Assembly: GCA_003993805.1 (NCBI GenBank) | Contig: RSEF01000019.1 | Coordinates: 5,084,117-5,148,116 of the forward strand | Length of the DNA: 64,000 nucleotides | Direction: 5' to 3' | Origin: Himantopus leucocephalus | Lineage: Eukaryota; Chordata; Aves; Charadriiformes; Recurvirostridae | Part shown: positions 1-11,145 of the stretch, piece by piece | Layout: each line of letters opens with the position of its first letter | Position numbering within the stretch: the first letter of the stretch is position 1 | Notes under the pieces: model-generated | The model's database searches: none | What the model was told of the DNA's origin: nothing | Seen by the model: only the letters and a program-made list of their open reading frames with translations | Translations under genes and position numbers: made by a program

Positions 1-50
1 ACCCCTCACCAGCTTCATTGCCCTTCTCTGGACACGCTCCAGTCCCCCTA
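1..50 (-). mobile_element. CR1: CR1 LINE fragment, cut by window edge
   Basis: The first 50 bases contain the phrase GCCCTTCTCTGGACACGCTC, a hallmark of avian CR1 retrotransposons read on the antisense strand, so the element's sense strand is minus. It lies upstream of the CR1 3' untranslated region, inside the end of the reverse-transcriptase ORF region. After about base 50 the match to the usual CR1 text fades. The element runs off the left edge, so its full length is unknown. It is a dead 5'-truncated copy as far as can be seen. Confidence 0.8.
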
Positions 51-1189
51 GACAGAAATTGTCCCACTTTGCCAGAATGACAGCAGTTGTGGACTGGACA
101 TCTTCCGCTTTTCAGGTGTTCTGGGAGGAAAGTGAAAGCAACTTTTCTGGGAAGAGGTGACAATGTTCAGGAAATGAGCTATTTTCTGAGAAAAAAATCA
201 CCACAAGTTTTAGATGAACCATCCTCATCAACTAGGAACTGCAGAGAAGCACCATCTGCATTGACCAGAGTCCAGCTACGGACCCCATCTGGCATCCCAC
301 CCTCATACTGACATAAACCTCCCCCCAGTTAGGCCCACCGGGGCGAGCAGAAGCGAACAAGAAAGGAAAAGGGCAGAAGAGGCATCTGCAACACCAGGGA
401 GACAGAAAAAATGAGGAGGACCTTTAGAAGTCGAAGTGGGATCCAGTGGCAGGACGAGGGAACATGCTCATCTCTACTACATGTGTGAATCCTTCAATCC
501 TGATGGACTTGGATTATTCAAACCTTGTTGGGCTTGTGTGGGAGTCACTGTGGAGCTCCTGCTCCCAGAGCATATTTAAGAGCTGGTTTGCCCCCATGCC
601 TTTATATTCACTGCTGGAGCCGGCGCTGCAGGCAGACAGCAGCATTGCTGGTGACAGTGGACAGGACCAGGAGCCTCTGGGCTGAGATATCTAGCTGACA
701 GGGGAACGCAACAGCACAGCCTGTTCTCAGGAAAGAGCTATTTGCCTTAAGAGGCTTAAAGTGCAAGTTTGGGGTCTGGCCTGAACTCAAGCCAAAAAGA
801 AAAAAAAAGAAAACCCTGTAATTACAGGCAATATTTTTACTCCGCAGAAGATTAACAGGTCAGGAGAAGAATTTAAGTCTCCTTCTTCCCTGAATTCCAA
901 TTTAATAGCAAATAATCCTGCTCCTGAATGCAAAGAAAATATATTACCCTGGAGAATTCTGGTGAAGTTCAAAGGAGGTCAGACAACAAAAAGGTCAAAA
1001 ATTAAACAGATGGCATTCTCTGATGGTGTATACAAAATAAAAACTGATCTGCCTTCCTTTTCCATACCTACACTCCTCCCCTACCATCAAATACCACACA
1101 TATACCCCTTCTTGTTTGTTCTCCGGCTAAAATAAGAGTCTGAAGTCTCTAACACTCCCTATCCTTCAGTGATGTTCAGGCAAGCGCAC

Positions 1190-1450
1190 CATTTTTAATG
1201 TGTCTGGAGGGAGGAATTTATTAAAGAGGCACTGCATTAAAAATATGCAAATGATCCTAGTAACTACACAGGCCCATGAGGAAGCCAGATGAAATGTCAT
1301 CCCTCCCTTCTCCCTTCCCCATTTTTATGCACTGAGATGGTTTATGGTTCCTCCTGTTTTATACTGTAACTGGGAGCATGGCAGATATTTAATCTGTTTG
1401 GAAATAATTGCAGCAATAATGATTATTTTATTGGGTTTAACTACGTTCTA
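1190..1450. promoter_or_regulatory. candidate AT-rich conserved regulatory block
   Basis: This stretch is rich in TTTAAT, ATTAAA and AATAAT words and holds a perfect POU octamer ATGCAAAT at 1245-1252. Such clusters of homeodomain and POU-like words are common in conserved vertebrate enhancers. This is inference from word content only. No alignment was possible, and AT-rich DNA yields these words by chance. Confidence 0.25.
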
Positions 1451-2614
1451 AAAAAAGGAAACGCTGCAGCAATGACACGCCAAGAAAGGGAGAAGGGGAA
1501 AAGATGCTCTGAGTGTGTGTGCAAGATTTTCTACCCTCCTATTCGCACACATGCGGGCAGGCATGGGGGGACGCCTGCGTGATGCATGTGGACGGGAGGG
1601 CACCCGTGAAAGCATGTCTGGTTGAGCACGGCATGGTCTTACATGGAGCATCTTCCCAAACACTCCAATAGCAGCCAAGCTGCCTGTGACCTCCAAACAG
1701 GACTACATCCGTAAAATTAACCACTCATCCTGAGTTTTTACAAAGTTCTCCCTTTCGGAGTGCAGCAGGACAGGCGGGGCACGGGGAGAGGCAACACCAT
1801 TAATTTTCTGTTTCTTTAGATTTCCTCTTTGAAGCTGCTGTGCTACACGGCCGCCAGGCAGCTAAAAGCCACAGTCAGATGGACTCTGTGGTCTTAATCC
1901 CAGAGAAAACGCATCTCTCAGGTTCTTTTTATATCTTCCCAACCTTTCCAAATCCCTGCCTAATACCAAGCTTCAGCGAGCTTTCTTTTTCACGTTTCCC
2001 CTGATTTCCCCATCCTCCCTGTTACCCCCCTCCCTTTCGGCTGCAGGGCTGGGCTGTCAGAGAAGCGAACACCAGCGCAGACGTGCAGCGCTGCGAGGAC
2101 TCGGTGATGATGGCTTGAATGAAGGGCGGGTATTTCTACACGCCACATCACGGCAACACATTCGCATCTAGCAGTGTTTGATGGAACGGATTCCAGATTA
2201 GGAGGGGCTGCAGTGTGCATCTTTGGGGGTCACTCATGCCATATTGAAAGGAAAGGTTTTTGTCAGGGTCATGCAAAGAAACTGTAGGAGGACTCGAATT
2301 CAGGCCACCTCCAATCACAGCTCCTGAGACCTAAAAGAAGGCAGCAAGTTTTTCTTCTTCCTCCCCTTGCTTGCAGTGTATCTTCTAAGGCGTATAAGAG
2401 TAGCACATCTTAATTAGAGGAGATTTAGAGAAATCCTGCACCCTTTACTGTCCTCTTCCCTCTCCAGGAAGCTCAGCCAGGGAGCACTGGGATCAGGCCA
2501 AGCAGGCACTGAAACTGGGACACCTTCTGAAATCTTCTCCTGCATGAAAATCAGTTATTCTGAAGTGCAGCCTCCTTCCTCTCCCCATCAGCGGGAGTCC
2601 TTGCTGTGACACTG

Positions 2615-2630
2615 GCTACCAGGGGGAGCA
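2615..2630 (+). promoter_or_regulatory. CTCF-like site
   Basis: The word CTACCAGGGGGAGC matches 12 of 14 positions of the usual CTCF core CCACCAGGGGGCGC as I recall it. A single match of this quality is expected by chance now and then in tens of kilobases, so this is only a candidate insulator or loop anchor. Confidence 0.25.
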
Positions 2631-3049
2631 ATAGATGCGTAAGATCAGGGCAAATTTTGGATGGGCAGGAGAAGTAGGCTCCCATGGGGATGGTGGAAGC
2701 TGAGGATGACACTGGTATCTGCAGCTGGTGTGCTCTGGGGATCCTGAGCTTCATGTCCAGCGTGACTCTCGGAAGAGGAGGTGAAGCTTTCCGTCATGTA
2801 GCCCAGCTGCCAACATCACCCAGGACCTTGAGGCTTTTAGCAGGACAACGAAGGGGACACCTGACTCTCAGTGTGACCCCTCATGAACAAGGCTCCCTTG
2901 GCTTTGGAACGTGCCTTTTCTCAACAGAGAAGCTCTAGTTCCCCTCCCAGAAAAAAACTTTCCCTTTTCAACAGCTCTCATCCAGCTGTTGGTCATGAAA
3001 GTGTCCTAAGCACCAAGTTCTGTCCCTCCCTGAGGCTTAATGGATAGCT

Positions 3050-3200
3050 GCAATGTGTGAAACCCCAATCACTCTACAGCATCTATTTATCTCTCACAGG
3101 CTGCATTGTTAAACCTCCATAAATATGTTTTCTGTCAGCAACTGGTTCTTAATTATTATATAATAACTGTCTTAATAAATAGAAATGCCTTATCTGAGGC
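3050..3200. promoter_or_regulatory. candidate AT-rich conserved regulatory block
   Basis: The stretch combines TTATCTCTCACAGG, CCATAAATATG, TTAATTATTATATAATAAC and TCTTAATAAATAG in about 150 bases, with no simple-repeat explanation. The mixture of GATA-like, MEF2-like and homeodomain-like words suggests a regulatory element. It is an inference that needs cross-species alignment. Confidence 0.22.
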
Positions 3201-3659
3201 ACTTCTTTTAACAGATGAGACATCATCTTCCCTCCCATAAATCCTGGAGCAGATCGAAATGTCAGAGGGTCTTAAAGCTGCGATGGGAGCTGAGACTAAC
3301 ACCCTTGTTTACAGGGAAAGGGAACATCTCCACAAGGTCTTCTCAGACCAGCACAGCACCCACATGTTTGAGCTTATGACAGTGTTTGGAGCCCATCAAG
3401 CCAGAAGAATTTGTCTAATTACACAGTGTAGATGTAAACTGTACAATTATCAACATGGTGAAAAGAAAATTTTGGGAAGAAAAATAACAAGGTAATTCTA
3501 TCCCAACAGTCCCTTCCCGAGAGGAGAATCCCTCCCCACCCCCAAATCCAGAGCACAGTATGACACAGGGTCTACGAATAAGACATCCGAGGTTTCCGTG
3601 ATCACTGCAAACACTGCAACACTTGCCTGGGCTTCGCCAACACGCATTAACCAGAGCTT

Positions 3660-3790
3660 GTTGCCTGATGTCATCTCCTTTCATCTCAATTAACTTCCCT
3701 TCTTTTTTCTCCCTCCTGACTACTCAATTAAAAGTGTGACCAAAAGTTAATTACTCTAATTCAATTTAGCTACAATTCCTGTGGGGGAAT
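3660..3790. promoter_or_regulatory. candidate AT-rich conserved regulatory block
   Basis: Repeated homeodomain-type words (CTCAATTAAC, CTCAATTAAAAG, AAGTTAATTAC, TAATTCAATTTAGC) occur within about 110 bases. The repeated ATTAA spacing is denser than in the flanking sequence. Function is inferred from word content only. Confidence 0.22.
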
Positions 3791-4564
3791 AGCGAAGAGA
3801 GTGTGGGTGAGGGGCTGGAGAAGGGAGCAAAGGCAGAAAAGCTGTGGTGGAGTCTTCTGAAGAATCAGCAGGTCTTGTGAGCTTCGCTCTGCTTACAAGA
3901 AGATGACCAGCACAGCTTGCGCATGCCTGGTGTGCAGAGCCTGGGCAGCAGGACTCGGCCAGCAGGGAAAAGTATGATCCCAAACAGTGCTCCCATGGGA
4001 GGAGCAGTAAGATCTACCTAAGAACAACAGATGAAGAGCAAGACAATGATGAGGGATGGTTGGATGGACAGATAGATATAGACAGACAGTTCTGCAGAGG
4101 GGCTGATAACGGGCTGTGCATGGGAATGGGTGGACAGAGGAAGAGAGAGAAATCAGGAATAAGAGGTGAAGCCCAAGTCTGACTTTCCCGGCGAGCTGTC
4201 CAAATGGATTCTGCTAATTAACTTCCTTCTCACAACATCCTGGCAGGGTTGCAGACTAATTAGAAACCCCTCTCCTATGCTGGGAAGCTATTCTGACTTG
4301 GGCACTCACGGCCGCAGCCCTCAGATTGGGGACATATGGCAACTGAATGTGCCAGACGAAGCAGCACGGCTTGTCGGAAAATGTCGGCAGCTGGGAATGA
4401 GCAGTCCAGCTCAGTCGCAAGCCCTCTCCAGTCTGCTTCCCTCGCCGCCTGCAAACAAAAGGGCCTTGAGTGCAAATCAGAGGCACTTCTTGGCAGCAGA
4501 GCTGGGCCAGCTTAAGTCAGAGGTGGAAATCAGGACACCAGACTCCCGGCTCTTTTAAAGTTAC

Positions 4565-5020
4565 GCTCCATTCCCTTTTAGTCTTGAAAACAAATACAAA
4601 AACGTGTCATCAGCAAACTTACCTACCTCTCTAGTCAGCCCCGGCCACAACCATTAGTAAATAGACTGAGCAATATTCCCATCTAACACTGACCTGCAAG
4701 AACCCCTTGACAATCACAATTTCCCCTGCCGAGAATTGTCCATTTCTTCCCATTCTCTCCAACAGCATTAATCTATCACAGGGATTTTAACTTGCACCCC
4801 CTGGTCACCATCATGCCTTGATAGCTCTCTGTCAGGGTCTTTATCAAAAAAGGCTTTTGAAATTCAAAAGAAGGAGTGTGTGTGTATATACTCTCTCATT
4901 CCCTTTTATCCACTGGTCTCTTAACTCATCCAAAGGATTTAAGCGGGTCAGAGAAACACAATTTTCTTCAGCAGAAACCATGCTGTCTGTCCCTTATCCT
5001 ATAGAAAAGCCTAAATATAG
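4565..5020 (-). mobile_element. ancient CR1-like LINE fragment
   Basis: Read on plus, the order of phrases follows antisense CR1: GTGTCATCAGCAAACTTACC near 4606, a diverged middle with AGAACCCC and GTCCATTTCTTCCCATTCT, then TCAAAAAAGGCTTTTGAAAT, TAAGCGGGTCAGAGAAACA and GCAGAAACCATGCTG near 4973. In CR1 the same phrases code the end of the reverse-transcriptase ORF. The copy is heavily mutated, lacks an intact frame and is clearly older than the avian CR1 tail at 11 kb. The exact subfamily cannot be named without a repeat library. Confidence 0.65.
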
Positions 5021-8000
5021 ACTCTAAAAGTCCCCGCAGCTGGGAACGTGAATGCAGCCATCCTGCTTTGAAGCTGTCTGAGACTCGTGCAGTTCCCAGA
5101 TGAAGGGCTAGCTGGCTCTGTCAAAGGAAGAGACAAGTCTTTCAAAGATGCTTGGAGATACCAGGAAAGATGTCAGTGGCCCACAGAGTCTCCTTTTCCC
5201 CCTACTTTTCTTAGATTTTCTTTACCCTCTTTAGCTCTTTGTCTCTGTCAGCTCGTGCTGAGGAGGAGCAAGGCAGTTCTGCAGACTACACCCAGGTGGG
5301 AAAAAAATAGGGAAAGGGCCTGATGTCAAAAGGGAACCAACTAAAATATCATGGAATTGAGGGTTCTTAGCCCATTGCTGCCGAGCCTGGGGACACAGCG
5401 CGAGAAGGTGAGGCTGTGCTGTGACCTGGAGGTTCCAAGACAGGGGTTTTGCCCAGTTGACGCCATGTTTCAACCTGCAGAGAGAACAAAGCACCAACCC
5501 AGTGCTGATCAGTGCTGCTCTGCGAGATGCTTTGAGTGGCATCAGCCACCCTGTCTGGACTGACCGATGGCTGTGCATCACCCACTTCTCTTGCAGCTCC
5601 CTGGCACCCCTCCTGAAGAAGTCTGGACGTTTGGCTAATTCAGTTCTCTGCAGACTGACTGTGCTCCCTCCCAAGGATCACTCAGAGCCCGCTGCCACAC
5701 CACAGGCTCTCCTGAGCAGTCCAGTGGGTTAGCACGTGGAGTCCTTTCTTGCTACTGACTTACTGTTCCAGCTTCCCTGCACTCTGCTTTCGCCTCTGAC
5801 AACAGCAGGTTATCAGGATCTGTCTTGCCGCCAGGGAATAGCTAAGAACGATAGTTATTATTGGATCTTGCGACTAGTCAGTGAAACATTTGCCAGAAGA
5901 GCGTACCTGGATTAAACCTCCTTCTCCACCCAGAGCTCAGATGTCTCCAGGATCTGCTATCCATTTTCTTAATGCAACTGCCTGACAGTTAAATCCATGC
6001 CTATGTCTATTAGGGAAATGCATGTGTTATGAGCACCGTGAATTCAGGCAGCCCTGTTAAATCTATTTGATGTATTCACTTCAACCCTAACCTCCCCCTT
6101 CCCCCAAAAGTTACCTATCGGCCAGGCGCTAGAGCTGTCAGGTCGTGAAGGATAACAACATTATGGGACTAATGGAGAGCAAAACATCAGGGAAAGCAGG
6201 CTTGCTTCACGCTGCCTGCATTAGGCACAGGGCAGCTCTGGGAAAACAGCACTTCTGCATCAAGTGCGGGGGAAGCTTTTGAGACATCAGGCTCCACACG
6301 CTGATCTGGAAGCAGTTTGGAGACATTCACTAATGCAGATTATTGCCCTGAGGGGAAATGGGAAGGCAAGGAAGGTAACAGCTTACATTTGCAGCTGATT
6401 TTAAGGCACTGGAGAGTCCCACGTTGGCTCTGACTGAGGCAGACCCCAAGCGGAGTCGCTGCGTTGGCAGAGCTGAGGAGCCCGCCCAGAGCACAAGGGA
6501 CCCTCAGCGCACGACTGGAGACGTCATCTCTGCACTATGGACCTGCCCTGGGGAATTTCAGGTCTTTCAGCTCAGTCTCTGTGTCCTGGTTCCTCATTTG
6601 ATTTCAGGCTGCAGACGGACCTTGGAAGGGCTCCAACACATGCCTGGAGCAGGCCAGTCTCGGCTTTGAACTGCTCTCCAGAGAAACCTCTCACGCTTTC
6701 TGCTGGCTGTAAGGAGACAGACTGCAGCTGTTTGCCATTTATTGTTGAAGAGCAAGGTGAGATGGCGTGAACAGCCCTTCCCAGAGCACCCATGCAGGTC
6801 AGATAAGTGGGTGGAGGAGATGGGGAGGTCTATACAGAGGGGAATGTTCTTGACTGGAGAGCATCCAGATAATGCCTACATGAGCATGGACTTCTAGGAA
6901 CCCTCTACAGACTCTCTGGGCTGTGCTTGACAATTGGTCCCCTGTTTTAGGGCCTAAATGAATGTTCCAGATCTTCACCAGTATCCCAGTTAAGAGATGG
7001 GTGAAATTCCCTTGGGGTCTGGCTGGAACGGGCCAAGATGCAGCGATTTCCACACATGTCACACAGCCTTGTCTTGACTGTGTGGGCTTCCCTCCCACTC
7101 CAAGCTGCTACCAGGTCTGGGATTTTTGTTGTTTCTTTTTTTTCTCCCCTTCTTCTTTTAACCTTTCTTTGAGCTCTCGCTTGCTTCCTCAGCACCTAGT
7201 GTAATTGCTTACAGTCTCTGAGGATCCCGGTGAGGATTTATGTAACACACCAGGCAGCAATTTGAAAGGCTGCTTTCAGATATAAGAACTTAATGCTACA
7301 CCAGCCTTGGGGAAAACGAGCTGAAATCCTTGGGAGGGCTGAGCGGTGTTTGCTGCACGCTGCTTAAGTGAAAGGCTCTGGGACAGCACAGGCACCTGTG
7401 AGCCACCCCACTCCTTGCACGGCCAGAAGGGGAGGAAAGAAGAGGAGTCTTTAGGCGAGTGGCTCGCTCCTTCCATGTCTCATTGTGCTGTGGCTTTATC
7501 TAGAGGGGGAGTCAGAGGCAGCCAGCAAATGCTCAGCATTGCTAAGCAGTTTGGAGAGGAGAGACAGAGGGAGCGTGGTTATTTTTCCGGCAGACAGCGT
7601 GGTTTTGCTGGGGTTTCTTTCTCTCCTCTGCATTTCTGGTTGTATCAGGGCCAAGCAGTCTCTTGGGGTACCTCTGTTGCTGTCAAGACCACCACTTGAG
7701 AAGGGCATCAGGACTTTGGTGCTCTTAGTTATTTAGGGGAGAGATTTGGGCAAGGATGGGAGAGGGTGTACTTCTGGGAGGAAAAGGAGAGAAACAATGT
7801 TCTCTTAAGGCTCTTGAGGCACAATGACCCTGCGGCAGCACTCGAGTGCCCTGGTTTAAGGGATGCGTTCCCCTGGTGCGCAGGCTGTGCCTGGCAGGCG
7901 ATGAAAGCACAGCATTGTGCACCAGACACCCAGAAGAAACTACCCCCAGCTAGCCCAGTTAGACCTTGCCACGCACCCGCTCTTTCTGCACCTCCTCCAC

Positions 8001-9170
8001 TCCCTGCCTACGTGAGAGTCTCCAACAGAGACAGGTTCTGGCACTTGAAGGAACAATGTGTTTTCAGGAGGGCTGAAATTTTTCACTTCAGCTTTCCTTA
8101 AACTAGAGTTTATACTTCTTTTCTCCTTCAAAATCATGTTTGCCTTAATTTATCTTCCAATCAGGTTGCCTGGTGGAAATAACACTGGAGCAATCAAACT
8201 GTTTCAGTGCGTGAGTCTGTCCATCTGTCAGTCTGTCTGCCCTCCCTCCCTCAAAGCTTTTGAGCTGATTTCAAGTGCGTTCAACACAGAATTAGGGACC
8301 TTAAAATTTGGAGGTGTCAATGAGTGAGGTGAAGAGACGCAGCTGAGCAGAGGGGCACCATCCCCCATGTGCTGTTTCTGATCGAGGCATTAGGGAACCG
8401 GCATGGGATAGTGACGCAGGAAACTGGATACATCATTCAAGGGAACAATTTCTTCACTTAAAACTTGATGGCTTTCTAAGCTTTTTTTCACAATGAAAAG
8501 GAAAAGAAAAGCCTTTAAAAAGTTATGCAACCTGCAAACTAAACAAAGCCTTGCACTCCTGGAGAAACAGCCCACCTCTGGTCGGCTGGGGAAGCCCTCA
8601 CCGTCTCACCGTCCTCACCACCCACGTACTGCCGGTCCCTGTAGGGTCTGGCTGCGGATGGGAGCTGCCCTGCCTTCAGCAAGAGGGCTCAGACTACTCC
8701 CAACTAACCAATGTGGAGCCATAAAACTGTGCTGGCAGCAGCAAAGAAACCCAGGCTCTCCTGGCCTTACTGTTAAGACTAGAACAAGATCTGCCACCCT
8801 ACTGCTTGCCTCCCTGGCTCTGCCCTCCTGGTCCCGCAAGGGCAATGTGTTGCCCCCCAGCTTTACCGTGCTGCTTCCCACATCCTTACATTTATGTGGG
8901 TGTTACAGCAACACCAAACCTTCCTAAGCCATCCTGCTCCTCTCCCCACGAGCACGGTTACACCTTGTTATTGCGATAGCTCTAGGCTTCGCTTTTCTTC
9001 TTCCAAGCCACAGCGCAGCCTTTAAACTCCCACCTCCCCACCAGCAGCACCAACAGCCACAGCCTGCCTGGGAATTATCAGTGCTAGTTTATCATTTGCC
9101 GCATCAAATAAGCACGTTGCCACTTTCCTTTCTCGTCCTTCTTGGATCTATAAAGAAACAGGGCGGGGAA
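5021..9170. other. non-coding stretch with no recognised gene
   Basis: Frames reach 147 codons (5231-5674 minus) and 144 codons (8493-8927 plus), but overlapping frames on both strands are equally open and none resembles a known family. A long pyrimidine tract at 7129-7190 followed by AG looks like a splice acceptor and is listed separately. A run of CTGT/CCCT words near 8216-8250 is a weak low-complexity tract. Nothing else is evident. Confidence 0.55.
7129..7192 (+). other. possible splice acceptor (polypyrimidine tract plus AG)
   Basis: A stretch of about 60 bases is nearly all T and C and ends with CTTGCTTCCTCAG at 7192, the form of a strong 3' splice site. The sequence after it soon meets a stop in the CAC CTA GTG TAA reading. 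If real, it would more likely start a non-coding or terminal exon. No partner exon was found. Confidence 0.12.
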
Positions 9171-9175
9171 CGACT

Positions 9176-9196
9176 AACAACAACAACAACAACAAC
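9176..9196 (+). repeat. (AAC)7 microsatellite
   Basis: Seven perfect AAC units, directly followed by CGAAAAAACCCC. Confidence 0.95.
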
Positions 9197-9522
9197 CGAA
9201 AAAACCCCGAGTAAATTAACATTACAGCTGAGGTTTTACACGCACAAAAGTCAGGAAGTTCAAAGTTATGGTTCTCCCTCCAGCTGTAATTCTGGCACAC
9301 TGCACATATATATTAAGACATTAAAGTTAGCCCCATAAACAGTAATACAAAATACTACATGCACACAAGGGGGCCAATCTACGATGGTCAGGGGAGCCAT
9401 AATTCTAGATACCCTGACTACTGTGCGTGCGTTTCTCCCTCAAAAAAGGAATAAGTCAGCTCTCATTCACTTGTAATTCAAAGCTCAGGATGCTGATAGA
9501 GAAGAGAAAAGAGAGATTGTTC

Positions 9523-9523
9523 N
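9523..9523. other. single unresolved base (N)
   Basis: An isolated N lies about 17 bases before a T-rich run at 9541-9563. It probably marks a low-quality base or a contig join next to a homopolymer. Confidence 0.9.
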
Positions 9524-9540
9524 GAAACCAACTGCGCTTT

Positions 9541-9563
9541 CTTTTTTTCTTTTTTTTTTTTTT
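9541..9563 (+). repeat. T-rich homopolymer tract
   Basis: The run is TTTTTTT, one C, then about 14 T, after CGC. It could be a poly-T remnant, but no retroelement body is visible on either side. Confidence 0.85.
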
Positions 9564-9569
9564 ATTGCA

Positions 9570-11037
9570 CAGGCTGTTGTCTAGCTGCTTGCGATCAATG
9601 CTCTCCCTCTGTCTGACTTTGATATATCAGGAGAGATCTCAGATTTCTATTCCCGGCCTCTCTCGCTTTGTAACCGATCCAGCTCCCCAGCAAGGCACAC
9701 GCATGCAATAGATAAGGGATAGCCTTTGATTGAATTTACTTAATTTATACAGATGATGGGACACAAGAGGAATATTAAAATACAAATTAGCAGCTTCATA
9801 TTTCACGTGCATTGAAATCTCCCCAGCAGATAATGAGCTGCTGGAAAATTATCTGCCAAAGGTCTCTCCCCAGCCACACCTATTTCTTTTCCCCTGAGAT
9901 CCTCAAATAAACACTAGGAAAGTTGATAACTCAGGAGTTACAGTTTAAGTCCTTAAAGGGACAATAACTCAGGCCAACATTTTTAAACAACTCTGCCACT
10001 GGCAGGGGGGAACTGTACTGAGAAGGCAAAAAAAGGTTTTTCAGCCCTTGTGACCAGCTTCATGCTCTGCAGAGCAGGATGGAGGGGTGCCTCCATCTCC
10101 ATTTCCATGGGAAACAGACAAGCTCATATCATCACGCAGGATGTCTTCTGCCCTCGTTTAGGAGCTGAGCCACACAAAGTGTGGCTGTGTGAGATTCTGG
10201 CTACTGCAGGGCACAGCAGCAAAACCTCCCTGGGCATCAGCACGAGCCGCAGGTGCATTCCTGCTGCCAGCTTTAACAACCAGGGCAGAGGCTCCCACTT
10301 GCAAGTTTGGGGACTGGGATTCTGCCTGCATGACCTCACCAGGGCAGCCTATTACCTGTTTACAATGCAGCCTGTGACCACACAGCACCTGCGGTAGCTG
10401 GGCTGCCTTTCAGCAATTTGGCAATATAAACGTGCCACATCCCTTCTCACTCTCCCAGGGCCGCTTTGGAAGAAGCAGGTTTTTGGTTAGCTGTGAAAAC
10501 CTAACCCCATGCCTGAAGATGGTGTCTCTCTCTGTTCAGCTGGCCCAGACTCCCATCCCACACATCCGAGTGGTGATCAAGTGCTGTTATTCACAGGAGC
10601 ACCCTCTAGCAGTCCCAAGCAACCCAGCAGCCTTCCTCTTAGTAGATTAGATAAGATCCCCAGTTTGGGTGGAGTATTTGATTCTGCTGCACCTGCTCAG
10701 ATTACTGACTACATAAACCAGAGGTTTCTGTAATCCTGTGGTCATCCTTGGAAGTCGCAGATGAATGGGTGGGGAAGGGGCAGAGCAAAAGGACCACTCA
10801 TGGTGCACTGCAGGAGGGATGGGAAGGGTCTCCACATACATGTTTTCCTCCTGGTTGCGCTGTGGAGCATGGATAGCAATGCACGGGTACAAACAGGGGA
10901 ACTCTGAAGAAGCTCCTGCATTGTTAAATTGTTCTTCCAATGAAGATCAATATCTGGATTTGAACAAGAAATCTGCCAACAGGCCTGACTTTGAAGTGGT
11001 CAGTAGGAAGTGCCTACAGATAAATTAAACCAACAAA
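9570..11037. other. non-coding stretch with an AT-rich block at its start
   Basis: Bases 9700-9870 contain TTGAATTTACTTAATTTATAC, AAATTAGCAGCTTCATAT, GATAATGAGC and AAAATTATCTGCC, a mix that resembles conserved enhancer sequence. The remainder (9900-11037) has only short overlapping frames of at most 115 codons, none recognised. Confidence 0.4.
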
Positions 11038-11145
11038 TCATAGAATCATAGAATGGTTTAGGCTGGAAGAGACCTTGAAGATCATCTCGTTCCAACCCCT
11101 CTGCCACAGGCAGGGACACCTCCCACTAGACCAGGTTGCTCAAAG
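11038..11145 (-). mobile_element. CR1: avian CR1 LINE 3' end
   Basis: The plus strand begins TCATAGAATCATAGAATGG, the reverse complement of the CR1 terminal octamer repeats. It continues with the well-known avian phrases GGCTGGAAGAGACCTTGAAG, ATCATCTCGTTCCAACCCCT and CCACTAGACCAGGTTGCTCA. Only the last 100 or so bases of the element are present, typical of the extreme 5' truncation of CR1 insertions. Sense strand is minus. It is non-functional, and it is the clearest evidence that the DNA is avian. Confidence 0.97.

Larger units (their letters stand above)
51..4564. other. non-coding stretch with no recognised gene
   Basis: Open frames here are short (up to 130 codons, at 4166-4558 plus) and none resembles a known protein. 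The longest has no convincing start context, domain or splice signals. The stretch contains three AT-rich blocks listed separately (1190-1450, 3050-3200, 3660-3790), a CTCF-like word near 2615-2630, and a degenerate GATA/GACA tract near 4060-4095. Otherwise I see nothing in it. Confidence 0.6.

Noticed and set aside
7129..7192. Strong-looking splice acceptor
   Set aside because: No open exon follows and no donor partner was found. Polypyrimidine tracts ending in AG are common by chance.
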